From NCBI GenBank assembly GCA_902604975.1, contig CACLAY010000002.1, positions 62,001-126,000 on the forward strand: a stretch of DNA of 64,000 bases, written 5' to 3'. This DNA is from an uncultured Pelagibacteraceae bacterium (lineage in GTDB: Bacteria > Pseudomonadota > Alphaproteobacteria > Pelagibacterales > Pelagibacteraceae). Below the pieces are notes generated by a model. That model worked only from the letters and a program-made list of their open reading frames with translations. It had not been told where the DNA came from and did no database searches. Every line of letters begins with the position of its first letter. Position 1 is the first letter of the stretch. Shown piece by piece: positions 63,218-64,000 of this stretch. Both the position numbers and the translations under genes were made by a program.

Positions 63218-63969
63218 ATCGATATAATTTTAATTACTTTTAAATTTGTAGTCTTTTCAATTAATTTAATAGTTTTTATTATTGGCATTATTATTACTTT
63301 TCTTTTTGGACCATATGCATGAATTAATTCTTTTGTATTTAAACAAACTGCAACATGTCCTTTCCAAAAAATAATATCTCCTTTCTTAAATACTCTTTTA
63401 TTCCTAACACCTTTCTTGATTTTAACTTGATCTTTTGTATCTCTAGGAAAGAACTTATGGTTATATTTGTAAAAAATTTGGAGTAATGCCGAACAATCAA
63501 TACCTTCAAAAGTTTTGCCACCCCATTTATATTTAATATTCAAAAAAAGTTTTAATATTTTACTAAAATTATAATTTCTTTTATTTAATCTTTGTAATTC
63601 ATTTAATTTTATCCATTTATTCTTTTCAAACATCACAAAGTTATTTTTTTTATTTAAAATCTGAATTTCAGATGAAAATGGAAGGTATTTTTTTGTTAAA
63701 AATTTAATATTTTTTTTTGGTTTATTATAAATCTTTGATTTTAATATACTGACTTTGTGGGTTTTGTTTAAAACTTTATTAAATTTTTTGATTTTTATAA
63801 AACCTAAGTAATCGTCAAAATCAGTTCTGATCTTAAAAAAATCTTTCTTTTTTCCAATTATCCTAAATTTTTCACCATAAATTAATTGTGTACTTATATT
63901 TGATTTCTTTGAGGCCAGCTCATAAACATTTAAATAGGAATTCTTACAGAAATAGCTATTTTGAAACAA
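63214..63969 (-). CDS. NlpC/P60 family peptidase with N-terminal SH3-like domain
   Basis: A 251-residue cell-wall peptidase of the C40 family. The N-terminal part (residues 1-110) is SH3-like (QLIYGEKFRIIGKKKDFFKIRTDFDDYLGFI). The C-terminal domain has YKWGGKTFEGIDCSALLQ with the catalytic Cys, GHVAV with the His and HAYGP with the third residue. It lacks a signal peptide. It starts with a TTG at 63969 just inside the window; the frame is closed by a stop at 63985-63987, so no longer start is possible apart from a rare codon. In related genomes such genes lie by aminopeptidases. Confidence 0.85.
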   Translation of the reverse strand: MFQNSYFCKNSYLNVYELASKKSNISTQLIYGEKFRIIGKKKDFFKIRTDFDDYLGFIKIKKFNKVLNKTHKVSILKSKIYNKPKKNIKFLTKKYLPFSSEIQILNKKNNFVMFEKNKWIKLNELQRLNKRNYNFSKILKLFLNIKYKWGGKTFEGIDCSALLQIFYKYNHKFFPRDTKDQVKIKKGVRNKRVFKKGDIIFWKGHVAVCLNTKELIHAYGPKRKVIIMPIIKTIKLIEKTTNLKVIKIISI

Positions 63970-64000
63970 TTTTAATTTTATTCCTTATAAACCAAAGACA

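Overview
The window is a gene-dense, AT-rich stretch of a streamlined alphaproteobacterium. It most resembles the SAR11 clade (Candidatus Pelagibacter). The reasons are the very low GC content, gaps of 0-30 bases between most genes, many 1-base TAATG stop/start overlaps, a DMSP demethylation set (dmdA, dmdB, dmdC) beside leuCDB, binding-protein-dependent ABC and TRAP transporters, and a SAM-II riboswitch before metX. I see no mobile elements, CRISPR arrays, tRNA or rRNA genes. The longest stretch without a gene is 183 bases (61057-61239), and no gap exceeds 300 bases.

Layout. 1-6249: the end of a zinc alcohol dehydrogenase and a five-gene ABC importer (binding protein, two permeases, two different ATPases) of the glycerol/polyol GlpSTPQV type. 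6357-11275: a TRAP transporter (Tat-exported TakP-like binding protein, long DctQ, very long DctM). 11276-15387 (minus): a ketopantoate-reductase-like protein, an oxalate-CoA-ligase-like enzyme and a gamma-glutamyltransferase-like protein, divergent from an MFS carrier, an alpha/beta hydrolase and an unknown exported protein (15417-18040). 18033-19774 (minus): ftsY and dapF. 19775-19934: a structured leader RNA for ffh. 19935-23032: ffh, rpsP, trmD, rplS. 23044-26152: leuC, leuD, leuB. 26179-30733: dmdC, dmdB, dmdA. 30753-45172: asd, sdhCDAB, mmsA, mdh, sucCD, sucAB and lpdA, most of the oxidative TCA cycle in one run. 45192-52035: priA and atpHAGDC. 52024-58556 (minus): rplU, rpmA, obgE, proB, proA, nadD, rsfS, ctpA and rppH in transcription order. 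58622-61056 (minus): metX, metW and gloB under a SAM-II riboswitch. 61240-63217: hisC and tyrA. 63214-63969 (minus): an NlpC/P60 peptidase.

How it fits together. The transporters bring in polyols and organic acids. DMSP is demethylated and its methylmercaptopropionate product is activated and oxidised by the Dmd enzymes. Carbon enters the TCA cluster, and electrons and protons drive the F1 ATP synthase encoded next door. SAM level probably controls methionine synthesis through metX.

The most unusual observations are these. Both membrane anchors of succinate dehydrogenase lack the histidines that normally ligate heme b, while the quinone-site residues remain. The GC-rich multi-hairpin ffh leader is very distinct from its surroundings. 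The SAM-II riboswitch is followed by a U8 tract and not by a visible Shine-Dalgarno sequence. The ABC ATPase pair has one degenerate ATP site. DctM has a tail of about 330 residues that looks like a coiled coil. Two ribosomal proteins of one operon carry near-identical repeat tails. Hairpins follow both transporter binding-protein genes. All four convergent gene pairs touch or overlap. I could not run any alignments or folding programs; family calls rest on motifs and remembered relatives.
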